Assembly (NCBI RefSeq): GCF_040026395.1
Contig: NZ_CP157278.1
Coordinates: 1,674,001 to 1,738,000 of the forward strand
Source: Pedobacter lusitanus
GTDB taxonomy: Bacteria > Bacteroidota > Bacteroidia > Sphingobacteriales > Sphingobacteriaceae
Direction: 5' to 3'
Length of the DNA: 64,000 nucleotides
Each line of letters begins with the position of its first letter. Within the stretch, counting starts at the first letter, position 1. The translations under genes were made by a program, and so were the position numbers. A model generated the notes under the pieces. It saw only the letters and a program-made list of their open reading frames with translations. It had not been told where the DNA came from and made no database searches. Shown here in pieces: positions 1 through 9,269 of this stretch.

Positions 1-3000
1 CAGCTGATTACCACCTGTTGGTAATAACATATCAAAAATAATAGGCTGATCCTTAGTATTGGTAATCTTATTGGCAGCATAAGAAAATATAAGTGTAGAC
101 CTCCATCCCCAGTCTTTTTCTCTGATGATTTCACCTGAAACTGTAAATTCAACTCCATGAGACCGGAGATTCGCATAATTCCCTGTTTTATCAATCTGTC
201 CGCCAATACCGCTGCTTCTTAACCTGCCAATCAGGTCAAAACCTTTTTTATTATATACATCAGCTGTAACACTAAGCCTGTTATTAAAAAACCCGGCATC
301 CATACCAATATTACCAGAATATTGCTTTTCATAGGTCAGATTTGAATTTTCCAGGTCTCTTATATTTATTCCCGATTCAATTTCCGGCGAATATGGTCTT
401 AGCGTATTAACTGTTTTTAATATCAGTGCAGAATTAGTTGCGTTACCTGTACTGGCTGATAAACCGTAACTGGCTCTTAATTTCAAGGTACTGATAGCCT
501 CGACATCCTTTAAGAATTTTTCCTGATCAATGTTCCAGGAACCACTCACACTCCAGGTAGGTAACCATCTTGCCTGAGGTGATTTTCCAAGCTGATTGGA
601 ACCGTCATATCTGGCTGCCGCGCTCAGGTTATATTTATGATCAAAGGTATAACCTGCGGTTGCATAAAAGGAAGCAAACCTATCCTGCGTTTTACCCATT
701 CCATAGTACTGCCTGTTCTGCTCCACCCCTTGTTTAATGATTTTGTAATTCACCAGTGGAATTCCACCGTTTTCATACTGATAACCAAAACCATTATTAA
801 ACGCATCCTGCCTGTCCGCCGATCGGATTTCCTGCCCGACAAGAACATTCAGATCATGTCTGCCAAAACTCCTGATATAAGTCAGGTTATTTCTGAAATT
901 GTAACTTCCCAGTGAATTATCATTCCGGTTGTACAATCCACCGGCTCCCATAACAACTTCGGGTAATGCATTCGGGTTATCGGTATCCTTGTATAAATAG
1001 GTATTACCATTTGCAATCTGTGAATTATAATTAGCCCTGTAAGCATTGGCTCTGTTAGAATTTTCATTCACCAGATTTTCCTGAGTTGTTTTGGCATAAC
1101 GGGCCGCCCCAAGAAACTCGTATTTCAGATAAGGATCTACTTTGTAAGCCAGATTCAATTGTAATTTGACATCCAGTCCTGTTAATTTCAGCTGGTTGTT
1201 TTGTAATTCATTGATAATATTAAAAGGCGCATAATTCATTCTGAAATATTCCAGGTTACCCTGCTCATCATATGGAGTTAATGCGCGGCTTGTATTTAAA
1301 GCGTAACTATAAGGGTTAATATCAAATTCACGGGTCAGTTTACCAAAATAAGCATCGTTTGTCCGGTTTATAGTACCAGGTGCATTTTGCTCTCTGTAAG
1401 ATGCTGTAGTGATTATTCCACCGCTTAGTTTACTGGAAAAATTGTAGGTATTCTGCGAGTTAAAAGTATAACGCTTCACTTTATCAGCAATAGTCCATCC
1501 ATTATCATTATAAAAACTTACTGAGGTGTAATGCTGCGCCTTATCAGTTCCGCTGGAGATACTAATCGAATGTTCCTGAGTTAAAGTATTACGAAACAAG
1601 TATTTAAACCAGTCAGTGTTAGCCGATGCATATCTGCTCAAAAAAGCATTACGCGCATCCGGCGTATTCTGTAAAAGGAATTGTCCGGTTGCCGGATCAA
1701 TGGTTTGCAAATTATTATACATCTTCCCGTATACGCCGACATTAGCTGCATTGCCGATATCTTTAAGATTGAGCATACCTTTTCCATATAACTCAGAGTA
1801 AATGGACATTTGATCAGCTGAATTTGAAATATTAAAGCCATTGTAGCTGGGACGCAGTTGTGAACTAAAATTACCGGTGTAGTTGATCTGTAAATTCCCG
1901 CTTTTCCCTTTCTTAGTGGTAATCACCACTACTCCGTTCATTGCTCTTGCCCCATACAGTGAAGTTGCTGCAACATCCTTTAAAACATAAATATCTTCAA
2001 CATCATTCATATTGATCCCTGCTGCCGAAGAACCTAAAAGCGTAGATGCATCACCACTGGCAAGCTGATCGTTGGTTACATCAATTACATCTTCCAGGGC
2101 TATACCATCTACCACCCATAGTGGTTTGTTTGAACCAGTTAGTGAAGTAACCCCGCGGATTCTGATTTTTGGTGCAGAACCGAAAGTTCCGGATACATTC
2201 TGAATAGACACCCCGGCCACTTTACCTTCCAGCGCACGGCCAATGTCTGTAGACCCGGTCTGTCTGAGTTCATCACCTTTTAATTTCACAGAAGCACCAG
2301 TAAATTTTTTCTTATCCAATTGCTGATAACCTGTAATTACTGTTTCTTTCAGATTCATCGAGCTTTCTTCCATTCTAATAGCAAGAACCGGGTTATTATC
2401 TGATATTCTAACCTCCTGAGTTTTAAATCCGATTTTGGTAAAAACCAGTACCGCACCTTTGGTGACACTGATTGTGAATTGTCCGTCAGCACCTGTCTGT
2501 CTGACATTAGCAGTACCTTTTTCGGTAACATTTACGCCGAAGACCTTCTCTACCCTACCGTCAGGATAAGCAAAGGAAACTGTACCCTTTACAACGACAG
2601 GATCTGCTGCCTTAGTGGTAACAACTTCTTTTTCAGTTTTCTCTTTTTCTTTAACAACAACAGTTTTGTCTATAATCTCATAAGAAAAGGGCTGATCTTT
2701 AAAACAGAGTTTCAGGGTTTCGTCTAAAGTTCCGTCCTGAATTTTTAAGTTTACTTTTTTTGCCTTTTCAAGCAGGCGTTCATTATAAAAAAACTGGTAT
2801 CCGCTTTGTTTACCTAAATCATTAAAAATTTCTGGTAAAGCGCTGTTTTTCTTATTAATATTGATCTTTTGGGCTAATCCGGCAGCACTTACATGCATTA
2901 ATACCGAGAATAAAAGAACGAAGGTTACCTTCATGGTTCGCCAAATTAAGTTGCGACCCTGCCAATTTTTGGACAGCAGGGGGCAATGAATAATATTATT

Positions 3001-3003
3001 CAT
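1..3003 (-). CDS. SusC/RagA-family TonB-linked outer membrane receptor, 3' end beyond the window
   Basis: Outer-membrane importer of the SusC/RagA type; substrate unknown. About 1,001 residues are visible and the C-terminal barrel end is cut by the window edge. In order I see a signal peptide, an STN domain (about residues 45-120), a carboxypeptidase-like beta-sandwich (about 135-215), then the plug, with the family signatures WVVDG and VLKDVAATSLYGARA followed by GVVVITTKKG, and a long barrel. The start at 3003 is preferred because its frame is continuous with a second ATG at 2934 and has an A-rich leader (CCAAACAAAAAT); 2934 remains possible and gives a more ordinary signal peptide. The STN domain plus the upstream FecR and ECF sigma genes indicate cell-surface signalling control. 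A SusD partner would lie left of the window. Confidence 0.93.
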   Translation of the reverse strand, partial: MNNIIHCPLLSKNWQGRNLIWRTMKVTFVLLFSVLMHVSAAGLAQKININKKNSALPEIFNDLGKQSGYQFFYNERLLEKAKKVNLKIQDGTLDETLKLCFKDQPFSYEIIDKTVVVKEKEKTEKEVVTTKAADPVVVKGTVSFAYPDGRVEKVFGVNVTEKGTANVRQTGADGQFTISVTKGAVLVFTKIGFKTQEVRISDNNPVLAIRMEESSMNLKETVITGYQQLDKKKFTGASVKLKGDELRQTGSTDIGRALEGKVAGVSIQNVSGTFGSAPKIRIRGVTSLTGSNKPLWVVDGIALEDVIDVTNDQLASGDASTLLGSSAAGINMNDVEDIYVLKDVAATSLYGARAMNGVVVITTKKGKSGNLQINYTGNFSSQLRPSYNGFNISNSADQMSIYSELYGKGMLNLKDIGNAANVGVYGKMYNNLQTIDPATGQFLLQNTPDARNAFLSRYASANTDWFKYLFRNTLTQEHSISISSGTDKAQHYTSVSFYNDNGWTIADKVKRYTFNSQNTYNFSSKLSGGIITTASYREQNAPGTINRTNDAYFGKLTREFDINPYSYALNTSRALTPYDEQGNLEYFRMNYAPFNIINELQNNQLKLTGLDVKLQLNLAYKVDPYLKYEFLGAARYAKTTQENLVNENSNRANAYRANYNSQIANGNTYLYKDTDNPNALPEVVMGAGGLYNRNDNSLGSYNFRNNLTYIRSFGRHDLNVLVGQEIRSADRQDAFNNGFGYQYENGGIPLVNYKIIKQGVEQNRQYYGMGKTQDRFASFYATAGYTFDHKYNLSAAARYDGSNQLGKSPQARWLPTWSVSGSWNIDQEKFLKDVEAISTLKLRASYGLSASTGNATNSALILKTVNTLRPYSPEIESGINIRDLENSNLTYEKQYSGNIGMDAGFFNNRLSVTADVYNKKGFDLIGRLRSSGIGGQIDKTGNYANLRSHGVEFTVSGEIIREKDWGWRSTLIFSYAANKITNTKDQPIIFDMLLPTGGNQL

Positions 3004-3071
3004 ATTTTTGTTTGGATTGGGTTAATGATTAAACGTTTGCGGAAATTGTTAAAGGGTTGACCCGATCATTT

Positions 3072-3101
3072 CAGAAGCTCCGATTGCCGTCGGGGTTTCT
3101 G
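3072..3101 (-). promoter_or_regulatory. Hairpin between fecR and the SusC-like gene
   Basis: The 12-base arms 3072-3083 and 3090-3101 pair with G-U wobbles around a six-base loop. It lies in the gap between fecR and the receptor gene. There is no T-run on the minus-strand exit side, so it could be a processing or attenuation element rather than a full terminator. Confidence 0.4.
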
Positions 3102-3191
3102 TTTTTATACGAGGCCCTGGTGCTTAATATCGCCCGTCGTCTCTGTAGATTTTTTTCATGTAATTTTGGTCTAGGTTTTTGGTTTGATTGA

Positions 3192-4385
3192 TTAGTTAAT
3201 TATCATTTTTCTGCCTTCGATACTGAATTTGATATCGCTCAGCTGTAGAAGTCTTATGAATTTGCCTAAGCTGGCATTTTTAGCAATTTTCCCTGTAAAA
3301 TGATCGGTTGGTACAGGACCACGGTAAATAATTTCCAGATCGTACCATTTCGCTGCCTCGCCCAGTACATCCTGCAGCCTGGTACTTTTAAAAAAGAACC
3401 AGCCTTCCTTCCAGGCCACAGCCTGTTCTATATCCGCAGATGCCGTTGTGATACTATTTGCTTTCTGTACTGCCTGTTCCCCTGGTTTCAATAAGACTGC
3501 ATGGGCAGCTCTTTCTTTCAGATCTGTATAACCCAGCGGAGAAACTTTCACAGAACCTTCCAGTAAGGTTGTTTGTGTAGCGGCATGGTCTGTATAACTG
3601 TTAATATTAAAGTGTGTGCCCAGTACTTCCACTTCCTGCGCATTGGTTTTCACTTTAAAAGGATGCTTTTTATCTTTAGCTACTTCAAAATAAGCTTCAC
3701 CACTCAACTCAACTCTGCGGTCTGTATTCCCGGCAAAGGATGCAGGATATTTTAAAGAAGATTTTGCATTGAGTTTGATTTTCGAGCCATCAGGCAAAAT
3801 CACCTGGTAATTTTCTCCGGCAGCTGTTGAGATTGTATTATACAAAATCCTGGCCGAGGCAGCATTACCCGGTTTTGAAATTACAGTGTAAATCAGTTCT
3901 CCCGTATTTGTTTTGGTAATACTTACTCCGGCTTCTTCTGCCAGTTTACCTTTTACATCGTCGGATAAAATGATCTTGTGTCCATCAGCAAGCGTTAGCG
4001 TAGCTTTATTTTTGCCTGCAGTAATCTGGTCGGCCAATGCAATAGACGTTGAAATACCGGTTTGCGAAATTTGCTGTCTGTTCAATAAGTAAACAGATCC
4101 TGCGATGAATATGACTGCTGCCGCTACTCTCTGCAGATACCACCTTCTTATGGATCTGACCGGTGTTTTTTCAGAAATCCCGGTAACATCCACCACCATA
4201 TTTGCCCTTCGAAGCGTTCCGGCCCAGATTTCTTCCTTCAGATGACCAAAATCTGCCTCAGTCTCAGAAAGTTTTCGTTTCAGACTTTCTGTACTGTACC
4301 AGTTTTCCAATAGTACAATCTCTGCTTCTGTGGCAGTACCTGAATTATATTTAGCAAGAAGGTTGATTGCTTCTTTATTGTTCAT
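3192..4385 (-). CDS. FecR-family anti-sigma factor / signal transducer
   Basis: Inner-membrane regulator that passes the substrate-occupied state of a TonB receptor to its ECF sigma factor. The 397 residues show a cytoplasmic N-terminal helical region (1-80), one transmembrane helix (about 85-101, VAAAVIFIAGSVYLL), a periplasmic FecR domain (about 190-300, with GENYQVILPDGSKIKLN and LSGEAYFEV) and a C-terminal DUF4974-like domain ending SIEGRKMIIN. It sits 68 bases after the sigma gene and upstream of the receptor, the standard sigma-FecR-SusC order. The start codon lies inside a predicted hairpin (4384-4427), which could tune its translation relative to the sigma factor. Confidence 0.93.
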   Translation of the reverse strand: MNNKEAINLLAKYNSGTATEAEIVLLENWYSTESLKRKLSETEADFGHLKEEIWAGTLRRANMVVDVTGISEKTPVRSIRRWYLQRVAAAVIFIAGSVYLLNRQQISQTGISTSIALADQITAGKNKATLTLADGHKIILSDDVKGKLAEEAGVSITKTNTGELIYTVISKPGNAASARILYNTISTAAGENYQVILPDGSKIKLNAKSSLKYPASFAGNTDRRVELSGEAYFEVAKDKKHPFKVKTNAQEVEVLGTHFNINSYTDHAATQTTLLEGSVKVSPLGYTDLKERAAHAVLLKPGEQAVQKANSITTASADIEQAVAWKEGWFFFKSTRLQDVLGEAAKWYDLEIIYRGPVPTDHFTGKIAKNASLGKFIRLLQLSDIKFSIEGRKMIIN

Positions 4386-4427
4386 CCTGATCTGGTTAGT
4401 GCATTTACTGTAATAACCGGTCAGGAT
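4384..4427 (-). promoter_or_regulatory. Hairpin covering the fecR start codon
   Basis: ATCCTGA (4384-4390) and GGTTA (4394-4398) pair with TAACC (4414-4418) and TCAGGAT (4421-4427), with a small internal bulge. On the minus-strand transcript the 3' arm takes in the first two bases of the fecR AUG (4385-4383). Confidence 0.45.
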
Positions 4428-4453
4428 AGTTTTGGGGGTAGATCAATCTGCAA

Positions 4454-5038
4454 TTATCTGAAAATAAATAGAATTACCATACTAAGCCCCATCTGATTGA
4501 TCCTTGGTTTAATAATTTTAAGGGCATTCTGAACTTGCTTTTTCACGGTTTGATCAGATAGGTTTAACCTTTTAGCTATTTCTTTATGGGAAAGATCATC
4601 TTTACGGCTTAGCTCAAATATCTCTCTCATCTTTGGCGGCAAACGCTGAATTTCCTGTTCAATGATCAGAATAAGTCGTTTTTCATCCAGCTTGTCAAGC
4701 GTTTCCGGATCCGTATAGGTAACAAATGCAGCGATTGATTTGGCATAGTCACTGCGTACCCTGCTCTTCTCTAAAATATTTAACACCTTATTTCGGGCAG
4801 CAGCATATAACAATCCTCCCAGATTATGGCTGGATTTAATATCACCAGCTTTGATCCATAGATTACTGAATATTTCCTGAATCACGTCTTTAGTTTCTTC
4901 TTCATCTCTGAGCATTTTATACACCTGCGCATACATTAAACTCCAGTACCTGTTGTAGATTTCAGTAAATGACAGACGATCACCTGATTTCAGCAGATCC
5001 ACCAATTCATTATCTGAATATTCACAATACCTGGCCAT
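4454..5038 (-). CDS. ECF-type RNA polymerase sigma factor (FecI-like)
   Basis: Sigma-70 family extracytoplasmic-function factor, 194 residues. The region 2 core is visible around residues 12-85 (FTEIYNRYWSLMYAQVYKML followed by DVIQEIFSNLWIK), and region 4 around 130-180 (LPPKMREIFELSR, then SHKEIAKRLNLSDQTVKKQV), which is the helix-turn-helix for the -35 element. The C-terminus is hydrophobic (MVILFIFR), as is common in Bacteroidota FecI paralogues. It heads the sigma-fecR-receptor unit and presumably activates the receptor gene once released by FecR. No clear housekeeping promoter was found upstream. Confidence 0.93.
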   Translation of the reverse strand: MARYCEYSDNELVDLLKSGDRLSFTEIYNRYWSLMYAQVYKMLRDEEETKDVIQEIFSNLWIKAGDIKSSHNLGGLLYAAARNKVLNILEKSRVRSDYAKSIAAFVTYTDPETLDKLDEKRLILIIEQEIQRLPPKMREIFELSRKDDLSHKEIAKRLNLSDQTVKKQVQNALKIIKPRINQMGLSMVILFIFR

Positions 5039-5359
5039 AAATTATCACTTATAGGAATAAACTGCAAAGATTTTACAAAAACAACAGCGTTACTCACTAC
5101 GCTTTCAGTAAACCTAATTAAAAACAATTAATTTAATGGTATCCGGAAAAAAATTAATCAACAACTATAGAAAGATCCAAAAAAAACAACAAATCAAAGT
5201 CAGATAAAGCGTATTTAGCAAAAAAATCCAAAGAAAAGCAACTATATATTACATAAATTAACGTTTTTGACAAAACAAATCATTTACTACCTGATGAAAA
5301 AGCCCGCATTTCATAAAAAATCTCATTAAACTATCAGGAAAGAAAAAGCTTCGCTTATA
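5039..5359. other. Divergent intergenic region, AT-rich
   Basis: This 321-base stretch separates the minus-strand sigma gene from the plus-strand GLPGLI gene. It is strongly A/T-rich with poly-A tracts. It must hold the promoters for both directions, but no good TTG-N19-21-TAnnTTTG pair was seen. I see no RNA gene or credible small ORF. Confidence 0.6.
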
Positions 5360-6136
5360 ATGATTAATACGATCGCTTTTTTTTGTAAAATTGTAAAACA
5401 AATAAAACAGATTTTGAATTACATCAAGAGCTACCTGATACTGCTCCTTAGCTTATCAGCTTTTTTAGCTAACGGACAACAGTTAAAACAAGAAAAAAAT
5501 GTAGTTGCATGGAAGATAAGCTATGCACTGGATTTCGGTTCACCAAAGCAAAAAATTGCCTCTTCCAAAGAAGACCAGGGGCAAATCGCGATGATGGAGC
5601 TGGCCAGATCGCTATCTGGATCAACTGATGACAGCCCTCCGCTGATCTGTTATGTAAGTCCGGAATATATCAGGGTAGAACAAAAAGGATTAGGTGGTGG
5701 AATCACACTGGCCGATAAAAGAGATACAGTAAGTTATCAGCTGGATACTACCGAAAAAACAGCCTCAAGATATCCTGCAGCTATGCCTAATATACAAACC
5801 GCTATGGCCGGAGATTCGATGATGGTGATCAGTTCTGCAGATTTTGTCATGGAGCTGAAACCCGGAACGTTGCAGATCCAGGGATATACCTGTAAAAAGG
5901 CAATCTTTGTAAATCCGAACTCTCCTGAAAATGTAATTACTGTCTGGTATGCTGCCGAGCTGCCCCGTCTGTACTGGCAGAAATACAGTTATTTAAAAAG
6001 TGTCCCTGGTTGCGCACTCGCCATAGGAACTTTATCCAGAGGGATGAATATTGGTATTAAAGCTAATCAGATTGAAAAAGTTAAGCTGTCAGAAAGCTTC
6101 TTTGTCCCTCCTTCCAAATATAAAATCAACGATTAA
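5360..6136 (+). CDS. GLPGLI-family secreted protein
   Basis: Secreted or periplasmic protein of the Bacteroidota GLPGLI (Porph_ging) family, whose biochemical role is unknown; members often sit near TonB receptors or metal-related genes. The 258 residues begin with a long basic n-region and a hydrophobic segment ending SAFLANGQ, a plausible signal peptide. The body shows the family pattern: a KISY strand near the start, a central D-x-x-x-Y region, GYTCKKA, WYAAELP and a YLKSVPGCALAIG segment where the name-giving LPGLI normally sits, so the motif is degenerate. Eighteen bases separate it from the next gene, suggesting co-transcription. The start is uncertain because the hydrophobic core begins only at about residue 24. 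Confidence 0.75.
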   Translation: MINTIAFFCKIVKQIKQILNYIKSYLILLLSLSAFLANGQQLKQEKNVVAWKISYALDFGSPKQKIASSKEDQGQIAMMELARSLSGSTDDSPPLICYVSPEYIRVEQKGLGGGITLADKRDTVSYQLDTTEKTASRYPAAMPNIQTAMAGDSMMVISSADFVMELKPGTLQIQGYTCKKAIFVNPNSPENVITVWYAAELPRLYWQKYSYLKSVPGCALAIGTLSRGMNIGIKANQIEKVKLSESFFVPPSKYKIND

Positions 6137-6153
6137 ATGTCCTAAAAAGAATT

Positions 6154-6786
6154 ATGCGTAAACTGATTATATGTATTTTATCGGCTCTGCTTCTGAGCAT
6201 TAATGCTGGTGCCCAGGAAAAGATTCAGCTAAAAACCGGTGACCTTATTTTCCAGAACCTGGACTGCGGTCCTTTATGTGATGCAATCAATGCAGTTACT
6301 CAAGGTTACCAGGGAAATAAATTTAGTCACATGGGTATGGTGCTGCTTAGAAACGACAGCGTACTGATCATTGAAGCATCCGGTAAAAACGTTCATCTTA
6401 CCCCGCTGAATGAATTTTTGTCCAAATCAGCACATCCGCATTATGTGGGAAGACTGAAAACAGCTCATCAGAAAATAATCCCCACTGCCATTGCATTTTC
6501 CATGCAGCAAATGGGTGTACTATATGATGAGCAGTATCTGTACAATAATGGCAAATACTATTGTTCGGAATTAATATATGATGCTTTCAAAGCAGCCAAT
6601 AAAAACAAACCTTTCTTTAAGCTATTCCCGATGACCTATAAAGAGCCCGGATCAGGCGCCTTTTTCCCGGTATGGAAAGTGTATTTTGAACACTTAAACA
6701 TGGAGGTTCCGGAAGGCAAACCCGGATGTAACCCCGGCGGCATCTCTTTATCTGATAAAATTGATATTCTCGGGCAATATAAATGA
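6154..6786 (+). CDS. YiiX/YebB-like permuted NlpC/P60 cysteine hydrolase
   Basis: Secreted papain-like hydrolase of the circularly permuted NlpC/P60 superfamily; substrates (peptide, amide or lipid ester) are not known for this group. The 210 residues start with a clear signal peptide (cleavage after about residue 20, NAGA-Q). The family's opening KTGDLIFQ is at 27-34, the catalytic histidine at H59 (FSHMGMV) and the catalytic cysteine at C137 (YYCSELI), in the His-before-Cys order expected for the permuted fold. The conserved aromatic and acidic surroundings (YDEQY, LIYDAFK) support an active enzyme. It follows the GLPGLI gene closely. Confidence 0.85.
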   Translation: MRKLIICILSALLLSINAGAQEKIQLKTGDLIFQNLDCGPLCDAINAVTQGYQGNKFSHMGMVLLRNDSVLIIEASGKNVHLTPLNEFLSKSAHPHYVGRLKTAHQKIIPTAIAFSMQQMGVLYDEQYLYNNGKYYCSELIYDAFKAANKNKPFFKLFPMTYKEPGSGAFFPVWKVYFEHLNMEVPEGKPGCNPGGISLSDKIDILGQYK

Positions 6787-6995
6787 TCCTCAAAATCGTT
6801 TATAAAGTCATATAGAAATCAAATTAACCGCCAAATTCCTATTTAAACGACCATTATTAAGTTTTTTATCAATTATGCCCGATAATTGGACTTTCTTATC
6901 CTGTTTATGGCTTTATATGGCCAGAAATTTGTTAATTTGAAACGTCAAATATTGGCACCCAGGCACCAAAAAGCAATATTCATAAAAAAAGAATT

Positions 6996-7772
6996 ATGGC
7001 CAACAACGAGAAAGAAAAAGAGAGTACCCATATTTTATCAATTGATATTGGTGGCACCGGTATCAAGGCCTGTATCTTAACAGAAGAAGGCGAACTATTC
7101 TCTGAGTACACAAAGCTTCCTACGCCCAAGGATTCTACGCCTGAGAATGTGATCAAAGTTATTCATGAACTAGTTGCTCCGCTTGCGCCTTATGGGAAAA
7201 TCGCCATCGGTTTTCCGGGATATGTTAAATGTGGTATAGTAGAAACCGCTCCCAATCTGGCTAAAAACAAATGGGCCGGTTATCCTCTTGCACAACAAAT
7301 CAGTGATGTTTTAGGGAAACCTGTCCGCTTAATTAATGATGCTGATCAGCAGGCACTCGGTATAGTCACCGGTAAAGGTTTTGAAATCGTTCTTACCCTG
7401 GGTACAGGTTTCGGTACGGCACTGACTTTTGACGGAGATTTACTGCCGCATCTGGAACTCTCTCATCTTCCGGTTTCAAAAAACAAGGATTATGATGATT
7501 ATATCGGCGAGAAAGCCTTTCAGAAAGAAGGGGATAAAAAATGGAACGAAAGACTAAAACGAATTATAGAAATTTATAAAACAGTGTTTAACTATGATGT
7601 GCTCTATCTTGGAGGTGGTAATTCCAAACACATCAATTTTGAACTAGATCATAATATCCACCTGGTTTCTAACCGGGATGGAATTAAAGGCGGAGCAAAA
7701 TTATGGGCTGCTGAAGAAAAATATCATGTTTTCACTACCTATCCAAAATCAAATACAAAAAATGGAAAGTAA
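6996..7772 (+). CDS. ppgK: ROK-family glucokinase, probably polyphosphate-dependent
   Basis: Phosphorylates glucose to glucose 6-phosphate at the head of the oxidative pentose phosphate operon. The 258 residues show the phosphate-binding motif DIGGTGIK (17-24), the TP-x(5)-TP segment, NDAD (114-117) with the catalytic aspartate, GTGFGTAL and a late GGG. The short length, the spacing of TP motifs, the region after GTG (ELSH where PPGK has E-x-GH) and the absence of the ROK zinc-cysteine motif match, from memory of the family, actinobacterial polyphosphate glucokinases better than ATP-ROK kinases of about 310 residues. Polyphosphate use is an inference; ppk1 and ppx lie 10 kb away. Its 3' end overlaps gnd by 11 bases. 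Confidence 0.75.
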   Translation: MANNEKEKESTHILSIDIGGTGIKACILTEEGELFSEYTKLPTPKDSTPENVIKVIHELVAPLAPYGKIAIGFPGYVKCGIVETAPNLAKNKWAGYPLAQQISDVLGKPVRLINDADQQALGIVTGKGFEIVLTLGTGFGTALTFDGDLLPHLELSHLPVSKNKDYDDYIGEKAFQKEGDKKWNERLKRIIEIYKTVFNYDVLYLGGGNSKHINFELDHNIHLVSNRDGIKGGAKLWAAEEKYHVFTTYPKSNTKNGK

Positions 7773-9177
7773 ATTCACATTAGGAATGATAGGCCTGGGT
7801 ACTATGGGCCGCAATTTATTGCTGAACATGGCCGATAAAGGCTTTGCGGTTACAGGTTATGACAAGGATCCTAAAATGATCCAGAAACTTAAAGAAGATG
7901 GTGCAAAACACAATCTGACTGCTTACAGCTCATTGGAAGACTTTATTGGAAGCCTGGAATTACCAAGAAGAATTATGCTTCTGGTACCTGCAGGACCAAT
8001 CGTTGACAGTGTTATTCAGGAACTTTTACCTTTACTGGATAAAGGCGATATTATTATTGATAGCGGAAACTCTCATTTTACTGATACCAGCAAAAGAGCA
8101 GAAGATCTTGCCGGCCAGGGAATTCACTTCTTTGGTATGGGAATCTCAGGTGGTGAAGAAGGTGCACGCTTTGGCCCCAGTATTATGCCAGGTGGTGACA
8201 AAACCGCTTATGGTGAGATGAAAGAAATTCTGGAAGCTGTTTCTGCAAAAGTAAATGGCGATCCATGTGTGGCTTATATTGGCCCCGGAGCTTCAGGTCA
8301 CTTTGTGAAAATGGTGCACAATGGTATAGAATATGCCATGATGCAGTTGCTTGCAGAGGCTTACGATCTGATGAAAAATGCGCTTGAATATTCAAACGAA
8401 CAGATTCATGAGGTATTTGCCAAATGGAATAATGGCCGTTTACAATCTTTCCTTTTAGAAGTAACAACAGACATTTTTGCGTTTAAAGATGAGAAAACAG
8501 GTGGCTACCTGGTTGATTATATTAAAGACGAGGCTAAATCAAAAGGTACAGGAAAATGGACTTCGCAGGTATCAATGGATCTGCAGTTACCTATTCCAAC
8601 TATCAACGAGGCAGTCAGTACGAGAGATTTATCTAAATTCAAAAACCTGCGTGTAGCTTTATCTAAAACTTATCCTCAGGGCAAATATACAGTTGGAGAT
8701 AAAGATCAGTTTATCGCAGAACTTGAACAGGCTTTATATTTTGCGGTAATTACTTCATATGCACAAGGTCTGCACTTATTATGGCAGGCATCTATTACTT
8801 ACGATTACAAACTGAATCTGCACGAAATTGCGCAGATCTGGCGCGGCGGATGTATCATCAGAGCAGCATTCCTGGAAGATATTTATCAGGCTTATAAAAA
8901 ACAACCTGATCTGGAACACCTGTATGCTGATGCTGGCATCGCAAAAAAACTGGAAGAAATCTTACCTGGAATGAGATCTGTAGTAAGTCATAGTGTATTA
9001 ACCGGACTGGCTGTTCCTGCCTTCGCTTCTGCGCTGACTTATTTTGATGCTTTAAAAACTGCAAGAATGCCTTCTAACCTGATTCAGGCCCAGAGAGACT
9101 TCTTTGGTGCCCATTTATTTGAACGTACAGATGCTGAAGGAACTTTCCACGCAATCTGGAATCCGGCAAAACCATAA
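7762..9177 (+). CDS. gnd: 6-phosphogluconate dehydrogenase, decarboxylating
   Basis: Converts 6-phosphogluconate to ribulose 5-phosphate and CO2, generating NADPH. The 471 residues match the full-length form. Visible elements are the Rossmann loop GLGTMG (11-16), GISGGEEGA (128-135), catalytic K183 and N187/E190 in HFVKMVHNGIEY, and the C-terminal all-alpha region with KGTGKWTSQ. The start at 7762 (MESKFTLGMIGLG) places the Rossmann motif at the correct distance; an upstream in-frame ATG at 7678 would add 28 residues that merely overlap the kinase gene. The coding overlap with the kinase suggests translational coupling. A large hairpin separates it from zwf. Confidence 0.97.
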   Translation: MESKFTLGMIGLGTMGRNLLLNMADKGFAVTGYDKDPKMIQKLKEDGAKHNLTAYSSLEDFIGSLELPRRIMLLVPAGPIVDSVIQELLPLLDKGDIIIDSGNSHFTDTSKRAEDLAGQGIHFFGMGISGGEEGARFGPSIMPGGDKTAYGEMKEILEAVSAKVNGDPCVAYIGPGASGHFVKMVHNGIEYAMMQLLAEAYDLMKNALEYSNEQIHEVFAKWNNGRLQSFLLEVTTDIFAFKDEKTGGYLVDYIKDEAKSKGTGKWTSQVSMDLQLPIPTINEAVSTRDLSKFKNLRVALSKTYPQGKYTVGDKDQFIAELEQALYFAVITSYAQGLHLLWQASITYDYKLNLHEIAQIWRGGCIIRAAFLEDIYQAYKKQPDLEHLYADAGIAKKLEEILPGMRSVVSHSVLTGLAVPAFASALTYFDALKTARMPSNLIQAQRDFFGAHLFERTDAEGTFHAIWNPAKP

Positions 9178-9193
9178 TACAAAAGATATGAAC

Positions 9194-9240
9194 CCTGAAT
9201 GAGCCTTTCAAAGCTCAAAACCATCACAAGCTCATTCAGG
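9194..9240 (+). promoter_or_regulatory. Intercistronic hairpin between gnd and zwf with alternative pairing
   Basis: A perfect 11-base stem pairs 9194-9204 (CCTGAATGAGC) with 9230-9240. The GAGC at 9201-9204 can instead pair with GCTC at 9213-9216, so two mutually exclusive folds exist. There is no U-tract, so it is unlikely to be a simple terminator. Confidence 0.5.
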
Positions 9241-9269
9241 ATTCATCACCGATAAATAAAATATGCAAA

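Noticed and set aside
6870..6888. CAATTAT/ATAATTG inverted repeat before the glucokinase operon
   Set aside because: Seven-base arms in AT-rich sequence are expected by chance and no regulator is linked.
7678..7761. Longer start for gnd
   Set aside because: It adds 28 residues that overlap the kinase and push the Rossmann motif away from the N-terminus.
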